Shown here: piece by piece, positions 9,007-18,141 of the stretch | Layout of the letters: every line of letters starts with the position of its first letter | How positions within the stretch are numbered: the stretch's first letter is position 1 | NCBI RefSeq assembly: GCF_017798005.1 | Contig: NZ_CP072548.1 | Span: forward strand, 1,736,001-1,800,000 | Source of the DNA: Aggregatibacter sp. 2125159857 | GTDB lineage: Bacteria > Pseudomonadota > Gammaproteobacteria > Enterobacterales > Pasteurellaceae | Direction: 5' to 3' | DNA: 64,000 nt | The notes under the pieces: generated by a model | Told to the model about the DNA's origin: nothing | Seen by the model: the letters and a program-made list of their open reading frames with translations, nothing else | Database searches by the model: none | Translations under genes and position numbers: made by a program

Positions 9007-9969
9007 ATGGGAACACCTTTTAAGATGGAGCGCGGCGTTAAATATCGTGATGCCGCCAAAACCTCTATTATTCCGGTAAAAAATATCGATCCTAATCAGG
9101 AATTACTGAAAAAACCGGAATGGATGAAAATCAAAATTCCCGCCAATGGCGCGCGAATTCAAAGTATTAAATCCGGTATGCGCCGTCACGGATTGCATTC
9201 CGTCTGTGAAGAGGCCTCTTGCCCGAACCTGCATGAATGTTTTAATCATGGTACGGCAACCTTTATGATTCTTGGCGCGATTTGTACTCGTCGCTGTCCG
9301 TTCTGTGATGTGGCACACGGCAAACCGCTAGCCCCGAATCCCGATGAGCCGCGTCAATTAGCGGAAACTATTCAGGATATGAAGTTACGTTATGTGGTGA
9401 TCACTTCCGTTGACCGTGACGACTTACCTGATCGCGGTGCCGGTCACTTTGCCGATTGCGTACGCGAAATTCGCGCTTTAAATCCAAACATTAAAATTGA
9501 GATTTTGGTGCCGGATTTCCGTGGACGCATTGAATTGGCATTAGAAAAATTAAAAGACAATCCGCCGGATGTGTTTAACCACAATTTGGAAAATGTGCCA
9601 CGTTTATATCGTGAAATTCGTCCGGGTGCGGATTATCAATGGTCGTTACGTTTGCTGAAAGAATTTAAAGCCATGTTCCCGAATATTCCGACCAAATCAG
9701 GATTAATGGTGGGCTTAGGCGAAACCAACGAAGAAATTTTAGAAGTCATGCAGGATTTACGTGATCATGGCGTTACTATGCTCACGATCGGTCAATATTT
9801 ACAACCAAGCCGACACCATTTACCGGTTGCCCGTTATGTGCCTCCAGCAGAATTTGATATGTTCCGCGAAAAAGCACAAGCCATGGGCTTTGAACACGCT
9901 GCTTGCGGCCCGTTCGTCCGTTCTTCCTACCATGCCGACTTGCAAGCCAGTGGTGGATTGGTGAAGTAA
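9007..9969 (+). CDS. lipA: Lipoyl synthase LipA (radical SAM)
   Basis: A 320-residue radical SAM enzyme that inserts two sulfurs into octanoyl-lipoyl domains. Both [4Fe-4S] sites can be read: the auxiliary cluster motif [12 protein letters not shown] and the radical [12 protein letters not shown] (CxxxCxxC). The closing RSSYHADLQ segment is typical. It follows lipB and ends before a strong intrinsic terminator, so lipB-lipA appears to be one transcription unit. Confidence 0.98.
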   Translation: MGTPFKMERGVKYRDAAKTSIIPVKNIDPNQELLKKPEWMKIKIPANGARIQSIKSGMRRHGLHSVCEEASCPNLHECFNHGTATFMILGAICTRRCPFCDVAHGKPLAPNPDEPRQLAETIQDMKLRYVVITSVDRDDLPDRGAGHFADCVREIRALNPNIKIEILVPDFRGRIELALEKLKDNPPDVFNHNLENVPRLYREIRPGADYQWSLRLLKEFKAMFPNIPTKSGLMVGLGETNEEILEVMQDLRDHGVTMLTIGQYLQPSRHHLPVARYVPPAEFDMFREKAQAMGFEHAACGPFVRSSYHADLQASGGLVK

Positions 9970-9992
9970 CGTCCCCATTTAATAAATAAAAT

Positions 9993-10036
9993 AAATCTGC
10001 GCATTAATTCACTCGTCTTAATGCGCAGATTTTTTT
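9993..10036 (+). terminator. Intrinsic terminator of lipB-lipA
   Basis: A perfect 15-bp stem AAATCTGCGCATTAA / TTAATGCGCAGATTT with a 10-nt loop is followed by TTTT. It starts 23 bp after the lipA stop. It is one of the strongest terminators in the window. Confidence 0.93.
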
Positions 10037-10130
10037 ATCTATTCTCTATGCGTAACAATATAACCCACTGTGTTGGCAAAAAAATCCTTCCGCCCGGAAA
10101 TATCTATTTTCATATTTCTATTTTAGTGAA

Positions 10131-10312
10131 TCGTAGCGTGCAACTTGTTGCACGAAATCATGAATACTCAAAAGGTTAAATAACATTTTGTGGGTGGTTT
10201 GGTCGTGCATCAAGATGCACGCTACACACGAAATCGTGAATGTCCGAAAGGGTTAAATAATGTTCCGTGCGTGGTTGGTTGTGCATTAAGATGCACTCTA
10301 CGTACGAAATCG
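10131..10312. repeat. REP-like patch: imperfect 76-bp tandem repeat with three short palindromes
   Basis: The segment CACGAAATCRTGAAT...GGTTAAATAA...GTGGTT...GTGCAT recurs with an exact 76-bp period: the ACGAAATC landmark ends its ACG at 10154, 10230 and 10306, the last copy being truncated. Three palindromes are embedded: CGTGCAACTTGTTGCACG (10137-10154), CGTGCATCAAGATGCACG (10204-10221) and GTGCATTAAGATGCAC (10281-10296). The first sits in the opposite orientation to the second: GTAGCGTGCA...TTGCACGA is close to the reverse complement of TCGTGCATC...GCACGCTAC. This arrangement resembles REP/BIME elements. No ORF is convincing here. Confidence 0.7.
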
Positions 10313-10328
10313 TTACGGATCGAAGTTA

Positions 10329-10357
10329 ATAAAAAAGACCGCAATTTTGCGGTCTTT
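10329..10357 (-). terminator. Terminator of the secG-tRNA-Leu unit
   Basis: On the minus strand AAAGACCGCA-AAAT-TGCGGTCTTT forms a 10-bp perfect stem followed by TTT. It lies 7 bp past the CCA end of the tRNA. Confidence 0.9.
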
Positions 10358-10363
10358 CTAAGT

Positions 10364-10449
10364 TGGTGCTCTGGGCGAGACTTGAACTCGCACGACCTAC
10401 GGTCACTACCCCCTCAAGATAGCGTGTCTACCAATTCCACCACCAGAGC
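10364..10449 (-). tRNA. leuU: tRNA-Leu (anticodon GAG)
   Basis: An 86-nt class II tRNA with the CCA end encoded. The acceptor stem GCTCTGG/CCAGAGC pairs over seven bases. The D arm reads TGGTGGAATTGGTAGACACG, the anticodon stem CTATC/GGTAG encloses loop TTGAGGG (anticodon GAG), the long variable arm has GTGACC...GGTCGTG, and the T arm is GCGAG-TTCAAGT-CTCGC. It is directly downstream of secG, the same order as secG-leuU in E. coli, so it is probably processed from a secG transcript. Confidence 0.97.
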
Positions 10450-10467
10450 TTAATTCGATAAATTTTA

Positions 10468-10815
10468 TTACTGAGGAATATCGCTATTTTTTGTATCTAA
10501 CACAGCCGGTGCTTTTTGCTGTTGTTGCTGAATTTGTTCAGCTGTACCGGATAAATCATCAAATGCACCTTGCTTTACATTGTTTTTGTGTGAATTGATG
10601 TTGCCGATAACGATACTAATAATAAAGAAAATTGTTGCTAAAACTGCCGTTGTTCTAGAAAGGAAGTTACCTGCACCGGCTGCACCGAACACGGTACCGG
10701 ATGCGCCACCACCAAAAGATGCACCGGCATCTGCGCCTTTACCTTGTTGTAACAAGATAAACGCAATAAGGGCAATGGAAACAACCAAATAAAGGATTAA
10801 CAACGCTGAATACAT
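10468..10815 (-). CDS. secG: Preprotein translocase subunit SecG
   Basis: A 115-residue inner-membrane subunit of SecYEG that helps SecA-driven translocation. It has two transmembrane helices (residues 4-22 and about 54-72) separated by the conserved cytosolic loop with QQGKGADAGASFGGG and SGTVFGAAG motifs, and a Gln-rich C-terminal tail. The start follows a TAGAGAAG element. It has its own promoter upstream and a tRNA-Leu gene downstream. Confidence 0.96.
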   Translation of the reverse strand: MYSALLILYLVVSIALIAFILLQQGKGADAGASFGGGASGTVFGAAGAGNFLSRTTAVLATIFFIISIVIGNINSHKNNVKQGAFDDLSGTAEQIQQQQQKAPAVLDTKNSDIPQ

Positions 10816-10862
10816 TTTATCTTCTCTAATTTAGCAAATTCTAATGAAAAATAACGGCGCAG

Positions 10863-10891
10863 ATATTAGCGAATATCTTAGCACTTCGCAA
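10863..10891 (-). promoter_or_regulatory. Promoter of secG-tRNA-Leu
   Basis: On the minus strand TTGCGA, a 17-bp spacer and TAATAT match sigma-70 elements at optimal distance, about 48 bp before the secG start codon. Confidence 0.6.
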
Positions 10892-10973
10892 GCTGTTTTA
10901 TGTATTTTTACGCTATTTGGTGCAAATTCACTCAGTAAAAACATTTTGAAAAACGACCGCACTTTTAACTTCG

Positions 10974-12896
10974 TTAACTTTTCTGGGATCTCGGCGCTCG
11001 CTTTTTCATATCTTGATTATGCCGGCTTAACTCGCGTAACGCAGAAAAATTAATATAATGCAATAATTCCGGCAAAAGCTGTGTGAGGTTTTGCATAAAT
11101 TGCTGATAACTCGCCTGTTTACGGCTAATACCATCAAGCTGTGACTCCCAATGTGCCGTCATGTCAGGCTGTGTTGCCACATCCGGCAACGCATTAATTA
11201 AGATTCGTCCCGCCTCGGTGCTGTGAATATTACGCCCTTTTTTATAGAGAAAACCACGCTTAAACAACAATTCAATAATGCCCGCACGCGTCGCTTCCGT
11301 GCCTAAACCATCGGTTTCCCGCAAGATTTTTTTCAACACTTTGTCTTGCACGAAGCGGGCAATGCCTGTCATGGCGGAAAGCAAGGTGGCATCGGTAAAG
11401 GGTTTCGGCGGTTGCGTTTTTTTACTGATAATTTCACCCTTTTCACAATGCAACATTTGCCCTTTTTTGACGACCGGCAGCAGCGTATCTTGCTGTTCAT
11501 CGTCGCTGTCTTCTTTGCCCCAAAGCTGTTTCCAACCGGCAATTTGCAAATTGCGAGCATGCGCCACAAAAGTCCCACCGGCAATATTCAAAGTAATTTT
11601 ACATTTACGGTATTCTGCATCCGGGCAGAACTGCATGAGGTATTGTCGAGCAATCAGAAAATAAATATGTTGTTCCGCCGGACTCAAACTCACCGGGCGG
11701 TTCTTTGCCGTCGGGATGATGGCATGGTGCGCTTCGACTTTTTTATCATTCCAACAACGATTTTTTTGCTCAGGATCGATAATTTCAGGCAAGGGCTGAA
11801 ATGGGGTTAAATGGGTAGAAATAGCATTCATCACCGTCATGCGATCCGCAAAATGTTCTTTTGGCAAATAACGACAATCGGAACGCGGGTACGTAATTAA
11901 TTTATGGGTTTCATACAAACGTTGACAGGTGTCCAGCACTTCCTGTGCGGACATGCCAAAACGCTTGGCGGCATCAATTTGCAACGCGGATAAGGAGTAT
12001 GGCAACGGTGCCGTTTCTTTTTCCCGTTTATCCGAATAATCCGTTACTTCCGCTGGTTGCTCGGTAATGCGTTTCACCACATTTTCTGCCAACGCATGAG
12101 ATAACACGCGCCCATCCTCATCCTGATAATCTTCACAGGCTTTGCTCGGCTGCCACAACGCAGAAAAAAGTGCGGTAGCTTTCTTCGGTGTTTCTTCCTC
12201 TTTTGGGTCACGCAACCAAGCCAACACTTCAAAAAAATCTTTTGGTTGAAAATGTTCAATTTCCAAATCACGGCGTACGATAAGGCCAAGTACAGGCGTT
12301 TGCACTCGCCCAACGGAAAGCACTCCATTATAACCTGCCTGTCTGCCTCGAATGGTATAAGCCCGTGTCATGTTAATGCCATAGAGCCAATCGGCGCGCG
12401 CACGTGCCAACGCGGAGGTGGCAAGGGGCACAAAATCACGATTCGGTTGTAATTTTTTAATGGCTTTTTCTACCGCACTTGGGTTCAAGTCGCTGATTAA
12501 ACAACGCTGAATGGCATTGCGTTTTTCAGGCGGTAAATTGAGATAACTGAATACTTCGTCCACCAGCAACTGCCCTTCACGATCCGGGTCGCCTGCGTTG
12601 ACGAGGATGTCTGCTTGCTGCACCAACTTTTCAACAGTCTTTAGCTGCTTATAGGTTTCTTTTTTCGGAATTAACTGCCACTTTTGAGGCACAATCGGCA
12701 AATCCTCTAAGCGCCATTGTTTGAAATGCGCATCATAGGCATCGGGTTCTGCCTGTTCCAGCAAATGCCCTACACACCAGGTCACACAGTCGTTATCACC
12801 ACATTTGATAAAGCCGTCACCGCGTTGATGCGGTTTCGGCAAAACATCCGCAATCGCGCGTCCAAGGCTCGGTTTTTCTGCTATAAAAAGTCGCAT
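10974..12896 (-). CDS. topB: DNA topoisomerase III
   Basis: A 640-residue type IA topoisomerase that decatenates DNA. The N-terminal Toprim domain starts [17 protein letters not shown] and has the acidic [16 protein letters not shown] motif. The active-site tyrosine lies in the [11 protein letters not shown] segment. The [18 protein letters not shown] motif marks domain IV. A TTG two codons upstream could also start it; I chose the ATG that fits the family, although no clear Shine-Dalgarno sequence is visible. The C-terminus is short and basic ([10 protein letters not shown]). It follows recR by 29 bp on the same strand and may be in the ybaB-recR unit. Confidence 0.97.
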   Translation of the reverse strand: MRLFIAEKPSLGRAIADVLPKPHQRGDGFIKCGDNDCVTWCVGHLLEQAEPDAYDAHFKQWRLEDLPIVPQKWQLIPKKETYKQLKTVEKLVQQADILVNAGDPDREGQLLVDEVFSYLNLPPEKRNAIQRCLISDLNPSAVEKAIKKLQPNRDFVPLATSALARARADWLYGINMTRAYTIRGRQAGYNGVLSVGRVQTPVLGLIVRRDLEIEHFQPKDFFEVLAWLRDPKEEETPKKATALFSALWQPSKACEDYQDEDGRVLSHALAENVVKRITEQPAEVTDYSDKREKETAPLPYSLSALQIDAAKRFGMSAQEVLDTCQRLYETHKLITYPRSDCRYLPKEHFADRMTVMNAISTHLTPFQPLPEIIDPEQKNRCWNDKKVEAHHAIIPTAKNRPVSLSPAEQHIYFLIARQYLMQFCPDAEYRKCKITLNIAGGTFVAHARNLQIAGWKQLWGKEDSDDEQQDTLLPVVKKGQMLHCEKGEIISKKTQPPKPFTDATLLSAMTGIARFVQDKVLKKILRETDGLGTEATRAGIIELLFKRGFLYKKGRNIHSTEAGRILINALPDVATQPDMTAHWESQLDGISRKQASYQQFMQNLTQLLPELLHYINFSALRELSRHNQDMKKRAPRSQKS

Positions 12897-12925
12897 AAAC
12901 AAGAAAACGCAGAGGAGAGAAAAGA

Positions 12926-13528
12926 TTAGCCGATTTCACGGCGACCTAAGAAAGAATGGGTCAATGTGGTGCCATCCACCATTTCCAATTCACCGCCTAC
13001 CGGAATGCCGTGGGCAATGCGGCTGACTTTGACGTTTTGTTGCAAACACAATTCTGCAATGTAATTCGCCGTGGCATCGCCTTCAACTGTAGGATTTGTC
13101 GCCAAAATCACTTCCTTGAAGGACTCTGTTTGTAAACGTTTTTGCAATAAATCCAAGCCGATCTCTCGTGGGCCAATGCCGTCCAATGGCGATAAATGCC
13201 CCATAAGCACAAAATAACGCCCGGAAAATTGCCCGGTTTGCTCAATGGCAAGAATATCTGCCGGCATTTCCACCACACAAAGCAACCCCGAATTTTGACG
13301 ACGAGGGTTGTTGCAAATATGGCAAACCTCTTCTTCCGTGAAAGTACGACAATGCTCACAATGCCCGATTTTTGACATAGCTTCAGTTAGTCCTTGTGCC
13401 AAACGCATACCGCCACTACGATTACGTTGCAATAAATGATACGCCATACGTTGTGCGGATTTCGGGCCGACGCCCGGTAATACACGTAAGCTTTCGATCA
13501 AATTTTCTAATAATGGACTGGTTTGCAT
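12926..13528 (-). CDS. recR: Recombination protein RecR
   Basis: A 200-residue RecR of the RecFOR recombination-mediator pathway, which loads RecA at gapped DNA. It has the helix-hairpin-helix [20 protein letters not shown], a four-cysteine zinc finger (CEHC...CHIC), a Toprim domain ([17 protein letters not shown]...) and the C-terminal Walker-B-like region ending in the conserved SFLGRREIG. It follows ybaB, the standard bacterial pairing, though a hairpin made of two uptake sequences separates the two genes. Confidence 0.97.
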   Translation of the reverse strand: MQTSPLLENLIESLRVLPGVGPKSAQRMAYHLLQRNRSGGMRLAQGLTEAMSKIGHCEHCRTFTEEEVCHICNNPRRQNSGLLCVVEMPADILAIEQTGQFSGRYFVLMGHLSPLDGIGPREIGLDLLQKRLQTESFKEVILATNPTVEGDATANYIAELCLQQNVKVSRIAHGIPVGGELEMVDGTTLTHSFLGRREIG

Positions 13529-13549
13529 TGCGTTCTCAATCGATTTGAT

Positions 13550-13595
13550 AAAAAAAGAAACCGCACTTTTAGGATCAATAAACCCAAAGTGCGGT
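13550..13595 (-). terminator. Inverted uptake-sequence pair between ybaB and recR
   Basis: ACCGCACTTT and AAAGTGCGGT (two uptake cores in opposite orientation) form a 10-bp stem around a 16-nt loop. On the minus strand it is followed by a T-run in TTTCTTTTTTT. It lies 17 bp after the ybaB stop and could be a partial terminator within the ybaB-recR unit. Confidence 0.7.
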
Positions 13596-13612
13596 CAATT
13601 TTAGAAGTGTTT

Positions 13613-13942
13613 TTAGAATGGCATTTTGAAGCCCGGTGGCAATGGCATACCGGCGGTAACAGACGCCATTTTTTCTTTTTGTAACTCTTCCGCACGGCGT
13701 ACTGCATCATTAAATGCCGCAGCGATTAAATCTTCCAACATTTCTTTGTCGTCTTCCATTAAAGAAGGATCAATGTCAATACGACGGCAGTTATGCGCAC
13801 CGTTAATCGTGATTTTCACCAGCCCTGCGCCTGACTCGCCGGTCACTTCTAATTGTGCAATTTCTTCTTGCATTTTTTGCATTTTTTCTTGCATTTGTTG
13901 AGCTTGTTTCATTAAACCGCCCAAACCGCCTTTTCCGAACAT
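13613..13942 (-). CDS. ybaB: Nucleoid-associated protein YbaB/EbfC
   Basis: A 109-residue small DNA-binding protein that forms tweezer-like dimers. It starts [21 protein letters not shown], continues with a long Gln/Met/Lys helix, the central strand [22 protein letters not shown], and ends in the Pro/Gly-rich [11 protein letters not shown] tail. The open frame extends 13 codons further upstream, but the chosen ATG has GGGAAG upstream and matches the family start. It sits upstream of recR as in most bacteria. Confidence 0.96.
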   Translation of the reverse strand: MFGKGGLGGLMKQAQQMQEKMQKMQEEIAQLEVTGESGAGLVKITINGAHNCRRIDIDPSLMEDDKEMLEDLIAAAFNDAVRRAEELQKEKMASVTAGMPLPPGFKMPF

Positions 13943-14122
13943 AAATTTTCTTCCCTTATTTACACAAAAAAGTGGTCGCATTTTAGCGAAAAATTTCTGA
14001 CTTGAAAACGATCAATTTCGGATTAAATTGCGCCCCACGGTGATTCATATTATTATCCGTTGCCTTAAAAATACACGAAAAAACAACCGCACTTTCCACT
14101 CTCAAGGAACATAAGGAAAATT

Positions 14123-15193
14123 ATGGAAATCCGACACTACATCACCACGGCTGTCGCCATACTGGTCTTACAATTCATGCTGTTCGGTTTTAGCCGTACC
14201 CTCGGCTGGCTGTTTAATCTCAACCCAAAAACACGCACCAAGCTGACTATCATCCTCTTTTTGCTCTTTAATGCTCTGATTGCAACCGCCCCCTTGCGTC
14301 TGTATGCCGAAAGTTTTCGCGTCAGTGCCTTGCTTCTCACCTTGTTGCTCTTTTCCACGTTTAGCAGTGCCATCGTGGGCATACTGCATCGCTTTTTTAA
14401 ACCGTGGGATAACGCGCTAAAATTACTCTATCCGATACTCTTTTTAGGGTTTATTGGACTGGGTTTATATAACGCTTACACACCGGTGATACGTCATTAT
14501 CAAGTCAAGCTGGATAAACCCATGCAACCTTTACGCATTGGTATGGCAAGCGATTTACATTTAGGGCGTTTGTTCGGTTCAACGCAGTTAGATACCTTGG
14601 CTGACATCATGCGGCAGGAAAAAGTAGATATTATTTTGCTCCCCGGCGACATTATGGATGATAACGTCAACGCCTATTTAGCAGAAAAAATGCAACCGCA
14701 CTTAGCCAACCTGCAAGCCCCACTTGGCGTGTATGCCACCCTGGGAAACCATGATTTCTTTGGCGATCAACAACGCATTGAAGCAGAAATGCGCAAAGCG
14801 GGGATCACTCCCGTGATGGATGAAAGTATCGTGATTGATGGACGTTTTACCCTCATTGGGCGCAATGACGACCTCGTTAAAAACAGACCAACAGCGGCGC
14901 AATTACTAAAAGATGTCAATACGGCATTACCGGTGATTTTAATGGATCATCGTCCAACAGAGATTGAACAACACGCCAATTTGCCAATTGATATTCAGCT
15001 TTCCGGCCACGCCCATAATGGACAAATTTTCCCGGCAAATTTTATTGTAAAACTGATTTATCGCTTAAGTTACGGCTATGAAAAAATCAATCAAGGACAC
15101 TTTTTTGTCACGTCAGGTTATGGCTTTTGGGGCGTACCGATGCGATTAGGGTCGCAATCAGAAGTGATGATTATCGACCTGGTCGGACATTAA
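14123..15193 (+). CDS. Membrane-anchored metallophosphoesterase (YkuE/YaeI-type)
   Basis: A 356-residue protein with an N-terminal membrane region of about four helices (residues 8-125) and a C-terminal calcineurin-like phosphoesterase domain. The metal-binding motifs are complete: ASDLHLGRLFG (DxH), LLPGDIMDD (GDxxD), LGNHDFFG (GNHD), MDHRP and SGHAHNGQ (GHxH). Relatives include YkuE/YaeI and other integral-membrane phosphoesterases proposed to act on membrane lipids or envelope substrates; the substrate here is unknown. It has AAGGAAAATT before the ATG and stands alone between divergent ybaB and the fec operon. Confidence 0.88.
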   Translation: MEIRHYITTAVAILVLQFMLFGFSRTLGWLFNLNPKTRTKLTIILFLLFNALIATAPLRLYAESFRVSALLLTLLLFSTFSSAIVGILHRFFKPWDNALKLLYPILFLGFIGLGLYNAYTPVIRHYQVKLDKPMQPLRIGMASDLHLGRLFGSTQLDTLADIMRQEKVDIILLPGDIMDDNVNAYLAEKMQPHLANLQAPLGVYATLGNHDFFGDQQRIEAEMRKAGITPVMDESIVIDGRFTLIGRNDDLVKNRPTAAQLLKDVNTALPVILMDHRPTEIEQHANLPIDIQLSGHAHNGQIFPANFIVKLIYRLSYGYEKINQGHFFVTSGYGFWGVPMRLGSQSEVMIIDLVGH

Positions 15194-15230
15194 AAAAGAA
15201 CTATTCTCAATACCGAACAATGTGTATAAT
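15194..15230 (+). promoter_or_regulatory. Promoter and Fur-like site of fecBCDE
   Basis: A perfect -10 TATAAT (15225-15230) lies 15 bp after TTCTCA (15204-15209). Overlapping the -35 is AAAAGAACTATTCTCAA, whose reverse complement begins TTGAGAAT and agrees at about 12 of 17 positions with the Fur-like palindrome found before the second iron operon in this window. The site is inferred from pattern only. Confidence 0.5.
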
Positions 15231-15275
15231 TTAACCCATTATACTTATGTTTTTATGATGACAGAGGACTCGAAA

Positions 15276-16169
15276 ATGAAAAAATTCGTCAACGCAACCC
15301 TTACTTCTCTTTTCCTTATGGCATCTGTGACGGCAAGTGCTGTGACCGTCACCGATGCTAAAGGTGAATTCACTATAGATAAAACCCCAAGTCGCATTGT
15401 CGCGTTAGAATATTCTTTCGTTGATGCCCTTGCTCAAGTCGGTGTTAGCCCGGTCGGCGTTGCCGATGACAACGATAAAACCCGCATTTTGCAGGAAGTG
15501 CGCGATAAGATTCAACCTTGGCAATCTGTCGGTACCCGTTCGCAACCAAGTCTTGAAGCCATTGCCGCATTAAAACCTGATTTAATTATCGCCGATCCTT
15601 CCCGTCACACCGCAGTGTATGAAGAATTGAAAAAAATCGCCCCGACCATGATGTTTGATTCCCGTCATGAGAGCTATCAGGAGAATCTTGATACGGCACA
15701 AAAAATCGGCGATGTTGTCGGCAAAGGCGGTGAAATGAAATTGCAAATTGATAAACACAATAAAATTATCGAAAGCATTGCGCAAAATATCAATGTGAAA
15801 GGCAAAAAAGCAATTTTCGGCACCTCACGCGAAGACAAATTCAATTTACAAAATGACAGTGGTTATGTCGCCAGCTTCCTTGGTGTTCTAGGTTTTAACT
15901 CGCCAAAATTACCAAACGCCACTCAAGCCTTTGCTGAAATCAATCTTGAGCAATTAGTGATGGAAAAACCGGACTATATGTTTATCGCCCACTATCGCCA
16001 AGAAAGTATCGCCCGCAAATGGGAAGCAGAACCATTATGGCAAGCCATTCCTGCCGTAAAAGCCAAACATGTATTTAGCGTCAATGCCGATATGTGGGCG
16101 CGCGGACGCGGCATTACAGCCAGTGAGATCATGGCAAAACAAGTTGAACAATTCGTTAATCAAAAATAA
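15276..16169 (+). CDS. fecB: Iron(III)-dicitrate-type periplasmic binding protein FecB
   Basis: Periplasmic solute-binding protein of 297 residues that delivers ferric citrate or a similar chelate to the FecCD permease. A clear signal peptide (MKKFVNATLTSLFLMASVTASA) precedes a class III binding fold. Segments such as WQSVGTRSQPSLEAIAALKPDLIIAD closely resemble E. coli FecB (shown here as a short landmark: SVGTRSQPSLEAIAALKPD). The frame opens 18 codons earlier, but the chosen ATG has GAGGAC upstream and starts the signal peptide. The stop overlaps the fecC start (TAATG). No TonB-dependent receptor such as fecA and no fecIR regulators are nearby. Confidence 0.93.
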   Translation: MKKFVNATLTSLFLMASVTASAVTVTDAKGEFTIDKTPSRIVALEYSFVDALAQVGVSPVGVADDNDKTRILQEVRDKIQPWQSVGTRSQPSLEAIAALKPDLIIADPSRHTAVYEELKKIAPTMMFDSRHESYQENLDTAQKIGDVVGKGGEMKLQIDKHNKIIESIAQNINVKGKKAIFGTSREDKFNLQNDSGYVASFLGVLGFNSPKLPNATQAFAEINLEQLVMEKPDYMFIAHYRQESIARKWEAEPLWQAIPAVKAKHVFSVNADMWARGRGITASEIMAKQVEQFVNQK

Positions 16170-17158
16170 TGTTTGGTACGGCTTTTCGTTGGGGCTTTCC
16201 CCTGCTAGGACTGGCTTTCCTGTTATGGGGAAGCCTGTTTTTATACTACCCTATTGAAATTTCACCATTAGATGCGCTAAACGCCTTTTTCCCCAATGGC
16301 GATGAATTGGCCAAGATCACCGTGGTCGATTTACGTTTCCCTCGGGCGTTAGTGGCGATCGCATTAGGAGCCAATTTGGCGGTAGCCGGGGCATTATTAC
16401 AAACCATCACCCGCAACCCACTAGCCTCACCAACGCTATTAAGCGTCAACTCCGGCGCAAGTTTGGCCATGGTAACGGCGAGTGCCATTAGCCCTGCCTT
16501 ATTATCAGGCTATAGCATTGCCTTGGTGGCAAGTATCGGCGGTGGAATCAGCTGGTTGGTTGTAATGTTGATCAGCAACGCGTGGAAAGACAGTAGTGGC
16601 GATCGCAGTCGCGTGATTTTGGCAGGGATTGCCGTGTCGTTATTATGTACTGCCCTCACCAAATTAGTGTTAATTATGTCGGAAGATCATGCCTTTGGCG
16701 TAATGAGTTGGCTTGCCGGCGGCATTTCTCACGCCCGTTGGAACGAATGGCACGCTATTTGGCCGTTTCTGCTATCGAGCGCTCTCTTTTGCCTCTTTTT
16801 TGCCAGCCGCTTAAATTTACTCAATTTGAGCGACGAATCCGCTCAATCCTTGGGAATTAACCTGTTCCGTCTGCGTTGGTATGCCAATATCATAGCATTA
16901 TTAATTGTGGGTTCAGCCGTTAGCGTAGCAGGCCCTGTCGCCTTTATCGGTTTGTTAATTCCACACTTAGCGCGTTATTGGATAGGCTATGATCTACGAA
17001 AATCATTACCCATGTCCATGTTATTAGGCGCTATTTTAATGTTGGCGGCGGATACCGTTGCCCGTGCTGTTGATTTCCCAAGTGAAGTGCCTGCCGGTGC
17101 CATTTTGGCCTTAATCGGTGCGCCAATCTTTGTATTATTTGCCAGAGGAAAACACTAA
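16169..17158 (+). CDS. fecC: Ferric citrate ABC transporter permease FecC
   Basis: A 329-residue FecCD-family inner-membrane permease with about ten transmembrane helices. Landmarks are LRFPRALVAIALGANLAVAGA, the RNPLASPTLLSVNSGAS motif, and the cytoplasmic coupling region AFIGLLIPHLARYW that contacts the ATPase. It would form a heterodimer with FecD. The start codon overlaps the fecB stop by one base, and the stop overlaps fecD in the same way, so all four genes are translationally coupled. Confidence 0.94.
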   Translation: MFGTAFRWGFPLLGLAFLLWGSLFLYYPIEISPLDALNAFFPNGDELAKITVVDLRFPRALVAIALGANLAVAGALLQTITRNPLASPTLLSVNSGASLAMVTASAISPALLSGYSIALVASIGGGISWLVVMLISNAWKDSSGDRSRVILAGIAVSLLCTALTKLVLIMSEDHAFGVMSWLAGGISHARWNEWHAIWPFLLSSALFCLFFASRLNLLNLSDESAQSLGINLFRLRWYANIIALLIVGSAVSVAGPVAFIGLLIPHLARYWIGYDLRKSLPMSMLLGAILMLAADTVARAVDFPSEVPAGAILALIGAPIFVLFARGKH

Positions 17159-18141
17159 TGCGCCGTTCTCATTCAGGATTCCGTGCAATCGGCTTTTACT
17201 TATCGGCACTCTGTACGGTCGCGCTATTATTTGTATTAAGCATTCGCTATGGCACTTACACGCTATCCTTTGATGAAATTAGCCAGGCCTTTCACCCTGA
17301 CGATAAAAACTATTTCACGTTAATGGAATACCGTCTGCCACGCGCACTACTCGCCATTATTATCGGCGGTGCATTGGCTATTTCCGGGGTATTGGTGCAA
17401 AGTGTCGTGCGTAATCCGTTAGCCTCTCCTGATATTTTAGGAATCAATAACGCCGCCGGTTTAGTCGCCGTCACCGTATTAATCTTCCTACCGAATTTGG
17501 CCTTTTACTGGCTACCGATTTTTGCCTTTATCGGCGGTGTCCTGTCTTTCATTTTGTTATGGATGATATGTGCTTTTAACTTCCGCCCGATCAAAATGGC
17601 CATTATCGGCGTAGCGCTTTCTGCCCTATGGGCGGCAATCAGCCATTATTTAATGCTAACCAATCCGGTAGAAATCAACACGGCTATGCTTTGGCTAACC
17701 GGAAGTTTGTGGGGCAGAAGCTGGGCTTATGTCAATGTCGTTTTGCCTTGGTTGTTGGTGTTATTGCCGTTACCGTTTATTTTCTGCCGAGATTTGGACA
17801 CTTTAGGTTTAGGTGAAAACAAAGCGGCCACCTTGGGAGTAAGCGTAAATAAAACGCAAATCTTGGTATTAGTGCTGGCTGTTGCACTTTCCACCACAGC
17901 CGTCGCCATTTGCGGCCCCATCGCATTTCTCGGCTTAGTTGCACCGCACTTAGCACGCAAATTGGTCGGTGGACGTCACCGCACATTATTGCCGGCGGCC
18001 ATGCTAATCGGCACGTTGTTGTTACAAATTTCCGATATTTTAGCGCGGGTTATCGATCCACCGACAGAACTGCCCGCCGGTATTCTCACCGCTATTATCG
18101 GCGCCCCTTACTTCTTCTATTTATTGATGAGAACGAAATAA
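17158..18141 (+). CDS. fecD: Ferric citrate ABC transporter permease FecD
   Basis: A 327-residue second FecCD permease. It has about ten transmembrane helices and the paired family motifs YRLPRALLAIIIGGALAISG, RNPLASPDILGINNAAG and AFLGLVAPHLARKLVGG. The starts and ends overlap its neighbours by single bases (TAATG), which keeps FecC and FecD in equal amounts. Confidence 0.94.
   Translation: MRRSHSGFRAIGFYLSALCTVALLFVLSIRYGTYTLSFDEISQAFHPDDKNYFTLMEYRLPRALLAIIIGGALAISGVLVQSVVRNPLASPDILGINNAAGLVAVTVLIFLPNLAFYWLPIFAFIGGVLSFILLWMICAFNFRPIKMAIIGVALSALWAAISHYLMLTNPVEINTAMLWLTGSLWGRSWAYVNVVLPWLLVLLPLPFIFCRDLDTLGLGENKAATLGVSVNKTQILVLVLAVALSTTAVAICGPIAFLGLVAPHLARKLVGGRHRTLLPAAMLIGTLLLQISDILARVIDPPTELPAGILTAIIGAPYFFYLLMRTK

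Noticed and set aside
10131..10312. Possible CRISPR array
   Set aside because: The units are directly abutting 76-bp imperfect repeats without unique spacers, and no cas gene is near.
10190..10453. 87-codon open frame across the repeat patch and tRNA-Leu
   Set aside because: It runs through the 76-bp repeat, a terminator and the tRNA gene in antisense, so it cannot be a real protein gene.
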